Below, piece after piece: positions 61,245 through 64,000 of a stretch of DNA of 64,000 nt; within the stretch, counting starts at the first letter, position 1, and every line of letters starts with the position of its first letter. The DNA lies in the NCBI RefSeq assembly GCF_027925155.1, contig NZ_BSDY01000007.1, positions 1-64,000 on the forward strand. Reading direction: 5' to 3'. The position numbers were made by a program, and so were the translations under genes. The stretch is from Propionigenium maris DSM 9537. GTDB lineage: Bacteria > Fusobacteriota > Fusobacteriia > Fusobacteriales > Fusobacteriaceae. Under the pieces are notes generated by a model. It saw nothing but the letters and a program-made list of their open reading frames with translations, was not told the DNA's origin and did not search any database.

Positions 61245-62375
61245 ATGAATATAGATAATTTATTGGAAGAGGTCACAAGGTATAGAAGGGAGCTTCACCA
61301 GATTCCAGAGATAGGGTATAGCGAAGTAAAAACACAGGAGTACCTTATAGAGGTTCTTACAAAAATGGGCTATAAGCCTGAAATAATTTGTGGTACAGGA
61401 GTATATGTATATATTGAGGGAGAGGGCTCCGATACTGTAGCTTTCAGGGCAGATATAGATGCTCTCCCCATCACAGAGGAGACCAACTGCTCATTTAAGT
61501 CCCTCCATAAAGGACACATGCATGCATGCGGTCACGACGGCCATATGTCTATGCTTTTAGGTTTTGCCCATCACCTTAAATCCTATAAAAAATTTAATAA
61601 AAATATTCTCCTTATATTCCAGCCTGCTGAGGAGGGACCAGGAGGAGCAAAGGATATTGTTAGTGAGGGACTCCTTGAAAAATACAATGTAAAGGGTATA
61701 TTTGGAGCTCACCTCTTTCCTGGGCTAGAGGAAGGAGTTGTTGCATCTAAAAAGGGAGCTATGATGGCTCAGTCCACAGAGATAGATATAGATATTATAG
61801 GAAAAAGTGGTCACGGAGCCATGCCCCAGACAGCAGTAGATTCTATATTAGTCACTGCAAAACTTCTAGAGGCATATCAGTCCATAGTTTCAAGAAGTCT
61901 TTCACCTCTTTCCCAATCTGTTATCACCTTTGGAAGGATAGAGGGGGGAACAGTAAGAAATATTATTGCTGAAAATACAAGGATAGAGGGTACAATACGT
62001 ACTTTTTCCAGAAAGATTTTAGACGATATCTTAAGGAGGATAGGTGAGATAAATGAAGGTTTTGAAAGGTCCTACGGTGTCAGGATAAATTGCCACATAA
62101 ACATCCTGTATCCTCCTGTAATAAACGATGCTCACCTCTTTAGTCAGATAGAGGAGTTGGTTGACCTCTCCGATATAGAGCCTTTGATGCTTGCTGAGGA
62201 TTTCTCCTACTACCAGGAAGCTGTTCCAGGTATCTTCTTCTTCCTGGGAACTAAAAACGAAGAAAGGGGATTTACCGCCCCCCTTCATAACTCCAAGTTT
62301 AATTTCGATGAGAAAGTTCTTCTAAAGGGAATTGAGTTGTATACCCTCCTATCCAAGAAAATAAAATTAATCTAA
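61245..62375 (+). CDS. dapL: M20 family amidohydrolase, probable N-acetyldiaminopimelate deacetylase
   Basis: A 376-residue metallo-hydrolase. The N-terminal RRELHQIPEIGYSEVKTQEYL, metal ligands in HMHACGHDGHMSML and PAEEGPGGA, and GKSGHGAMPQTAVDSI in the dimer domain place it in M20D. SRSLSPLSQSVITFGRIEGGTVRNIIAE is close to B. subtilis N-acetyl-DAP deacetylase. It removes acetate after the transamination step, so it completes the acetylase pathway encoded by the divergent operon. Context and sequence agree; a hippurate/IAA-amino-acid hydrolase role is the alternative. Confidence 0.85.
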   Translation: MNIDNLLEEVTRYRRELHQIPEIGYSEVKTQEYLIEVLTKMGYKPEIICGTGVYVYIEGEGSDTVAFRADIDALPITEETNCSFKSLHKGHMHACGHDGHMSMLLGFAHHLKSYKKFNKNILLIFQPAEEGPGGAKDIVSEGLLEKYNVKGIFGAHLFPGLEEGVVASKKGAMMAQSTEIDIDIIGKSGHGAMPQTAVDSILVTAKLLEAYQSIVSRSLSPLSQSVITFGRIEGGTVRNIIAENTRIEGTIRTFSRKILDDILRRIGEINEGFERSYGVRINCHINILYPPVINDAHLFSQIEELVDLSDIEPLMLAEDFSYYQEAVPGIFFFLGTKNEERGFTAPLHNSKFNFDEKVLLKGIELYTLLSKKIKLI

Positions 62376-62852
62376 CATTCATTTTTTTCTTTGGATAATT
62401 ACTCCTATATAATATTAGCTATCTTGAAGGTGCCTCATTTTCTGTATTCTTGAATTAATCCTTTTTATTCTTAGGAATTGGAAGATCATAATGCACCCTT
62501 GGAAATACTGCTACATACCTCAATTTTTTAATGCATTAATATATTGTTTTCTAAAACACCCTTACCTAAAGAAAATTTCCCTGCAATTTTCAGAGGGAAA
62601 ATAACCTAAATGAGGAGTATATAAACCCTTCCTAGGATTTATATACTCCTTTAATTTAAAAAATCTATTGATCAGTTTTTGAATTAAAAAAACAATACTT
62701 AAAACCAACCCCTCAGAAGTTTTTTGTGTATTTACAGGCACACAATCACAAGGACACCCATTGCCCTTACACTGGAAATTGGAAAGCTTTATAATTTCCT
62801 TTTAAAGTCACTATGCCTTCGAGAGTTAAGCTCGATAAAAATCAGGTCAACA
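62376..62852. other. Intergenic region, 477 bp
   Basis: Apart from the terminator at 62613-62650 there is a hairpin GGAAATT/AATTTCC at about 62778-62804. No gene is recognisable on either strand; sequence is AT-rich. Confidence 0.5.
62613..62650. terminator. Bidirectional terminator
   Basis: AGGAGTATATAAA pairs with TTTATATACTCCT over 13 perfect base pairs around CCCTTCCTAGGA. It is placed between the convergent dapL and argF genes. Confidence 0.75.
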
Positions 62853-63845
62853 TTATTCCCCCCCTGCAAGGGTTGCAACCATAAGTGCCTTTATAGTATG
62901 CAATCTATTCTCTGCCTGATCAAATACCATAGACTGCTCTCCTTCAAAAACTTCTTCTGTTACCTCCATCTCTTTAATCCCAAATTTTTCATAAATTTCT
63001 CTGCCTATTAATGTTTCTTGGTTGTGAAAAGCCGGAAGACAATGAAGAAAGATCGCTTTCTCTCCTGTCATCTTCATTACACCACTATTTACCTGATAGG
63101 GAAGAAGCTTTTCTATCCTCTCCTTCCAAACCTCGTCTTTTTCTCCCATAGATACCCATACGTCAGTATACACTACATCTACATCTGCAACCCCTTCCTT
63201 TAGGGAGGGGGTAAAAGTTAGTTTTCCACCTGTTGTTTCTGCAATTTTTTCAGCTTTTTTTCTCAGGGATTCCTCTGGGTAAAGATCCTCTGGAGCCACA
63301 ATTCTAAAATCCAACCCCAACATGGCGGACCCTATCATAAGAGAGTTCCCCATATTATTTCGACCGTCCCCCAGATAGGCCATCTTTATCCCCTCCAGTT
63401 TGCCAAGCTTCTCCTTAATGGTAAGAAAATCTGCCAAGATCTGAGTTGGGTGAAACTCATCTGTGAGCCCATTCCATACTGGTACACCTGCAAACTCTCC
63501 CAACACCTCCACAGCTTCCTGACTGTGTCCTCTAAATTCTATCCCCTCATATAAACGCCCCAATACCCTCGCTGTATCCTTTATAGATTCCTTCTTCCCT
63601 ATCTGGCTTCCTGAAGATCCTAAATATGTCACTGTAGCTCCCTGATCCTTGGCTCCCGCCTCAAAAGCACATCTGGTTCTTGTGGAATCCTTTTCAAAGA
63701 TGAGAGCAATATTTTTTCCACAAAGATATTTCTTTTCATTCCCTTCCTTTTTTTCCTTTTTTAGCTTAGCTGAAAGTTCCAAAAGAAAATTAAGTTCCTC
63801 TGAAGTATAGTCTAAAAGCTTTAAAAAATTTCTTCCCTTTATCAT
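62853..63845 (-). CDS. argF: Ornithine carbamoyltransferase
   Basis: A 330-residue enzyme making citrulline from ornithine and carbamoyl phosphate. The carbamoyl-phosphate motif STRTR lies at 54-58, the ornithine-binding HCLPAFH at 268-274. The ATG overlaps the argD stop by four bases (ATGA). The context with argD suggests the biosynthetic rather than catabolic enzyme, feeding argG and argH. Confidence 0.96.
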   Translation of the reverse strand: MIKGRNFLKLLDYTSEELNFLLELSAKLKKEKKEGNEKKYLCGKNIALIFEKDSTRTRCAFEAGAKDQGATVTYLGSSGSQIGKKESIKDTARVLGRLYEGIEFRGHSQEAVEVLGEFAGVPVWNGLTDEFHPTQILADFLTIKEKLGKLEGIKMAYLGDGRNNMGNSLMIGSAMLGLDFRIVAPEDLYPEESLRKKAEKIAETTGGKLTFTPSLKEGVADVDVVYTDVWVSMGEKDEVWKERIEKLLPYQVNSGVMKMTGEKAIFLHCLPAFHNQETLIGREIYEKFGIKEMEVTEEVFEGEQSMVFDQAENRLHTIKALMVATLAGGE

Positions 63846-64000
63846 CTTTCTCCCCCCTTAAATCCCTGAAGTATTTCCTTTAGCTTAATGTAAACTTTAT
63901 CTAACTCCTCCATGCTTATATTTAAAGGAGGTATTATTCTCACTACATTATCACCTGCTCCAACTAAAAGAACCTTTTTCTCAAGAGCATACTTTATAAA
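63842..64000 (-). CDS. argD: Acetylornithine aminotransferase, C-terminal end (cut by window edge)
   Basis: The last 52 codons are visible: [40 protein letters not shown] and a charged tail ending GGER. The motif N-V-[VI]-R-[IL]-x-P-P-L near the end is the substrate-carboxylate region of ArgD and related class-III aminotransferases. The rest lies beyond position 64000. Four-base overlap with argF indicates one operon. Confidence 0.85.
   Translation of the reverse strand, partial: FIKYALEKKVLLVGAGDNVVRIIPPLNISMEELDKVYIKLKEILQGFKGGER

Noticed and set aside
1..64000. CRISPR arrays, insertion sequences, prophage or integrative elements
   Set aside because: No regularly spaced direct repeats, transposase, integrase or phage gene was seen; the dispersed repeats found are single copies tied to terminators.

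Overview
The window looks like a chromosomal segment of an anaerobic, diderm, moderately AT-rich bacterium, most likely Fusobacteriota of the Ilyobacter/Propionigenium kind. This is inferred from an outer membrane (MipA/OmpV barrel, OmpA-type and YgdI/R lipoproteins) combined with clostridial-type genes (YedF and DUF3343, C_GCAxxG_C_C protein, rubrerythrin, hemerythrin, ECF transporter, lysine and SAM-I riboswitches, acetylase-type DAP pathway). Arginine is read mostly from AGA/AGG. No insertion sequence, phage gene or CRISPR array was seen.

Layout. 0.2-6.7 kb: selenium operon selD-selA-selB-yedF-DUF3343 on the minus strand. selD is itself a selenoprotein gene with an in-frame TGA, so naive gene calling truncates it. 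The matching tRNA-Sec lies 40 kb away at 46.26 kb. 6.9-14.5 kb: ElaA-type GNAT, a Crp/Fnr-like regulator, an AI-2E family transporter, envelope proteins and a MATE pump. 14.6-17.9 kb: a SAM-I riboswitch followed by a complete ECF transporter, predicted to import methionine or a precursor. 18-21.4 kb: pfkA, then padR-fetA-fetB. 21.4-30 kb: cysE, cysK, MscS, flavoprotein, rubrerythrin, small secreted proteins and a split threonine/serine exporter. 30.5-37 kb: peptide-binding lipoprotein, YjeM-type permease, MATE pump with its MarR regulator, and a decayed GGDEF remnant. 37.3-46 kb: LytS/LytT-type two-component system with a small membrane protein, a periplasmic flavoprotein reductase, split chromate transporter, HAD phosphatase, hemerythrin and mgtE.

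46.6-64 kb is amino-acid biosynthesis. One minus-strand cluster carries an amino-acid ABC permease and ATPase, argH, argG and the matching binding protein. Two very short reading frames dense in arginine codons lie in it, one before the transporter genes and one before argH, and each is followed by an intrinsic terminator. The first also has an 8-bp antiterminator partner inside the end of its peptide frame. This is the layout of ribosome-mediated attenuation by arginine and is the most interesting signal in the window. Next comes an eight-gene lysine/DAP operon (lysA-lysC-dapF-asd-dapA-dapB-dapH-aminotransferase) behind a lysine riboswitch with its own terminator. The DAP deacetylase is encoded divergently, and argF with the end of argD closes the window.

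A second unexplained signal is a family of intergenic elements of about 95 bp, all in plus orientation and each ending at the foot of a terminator. The head hairpin keeps its pairing while its bases change between copies.
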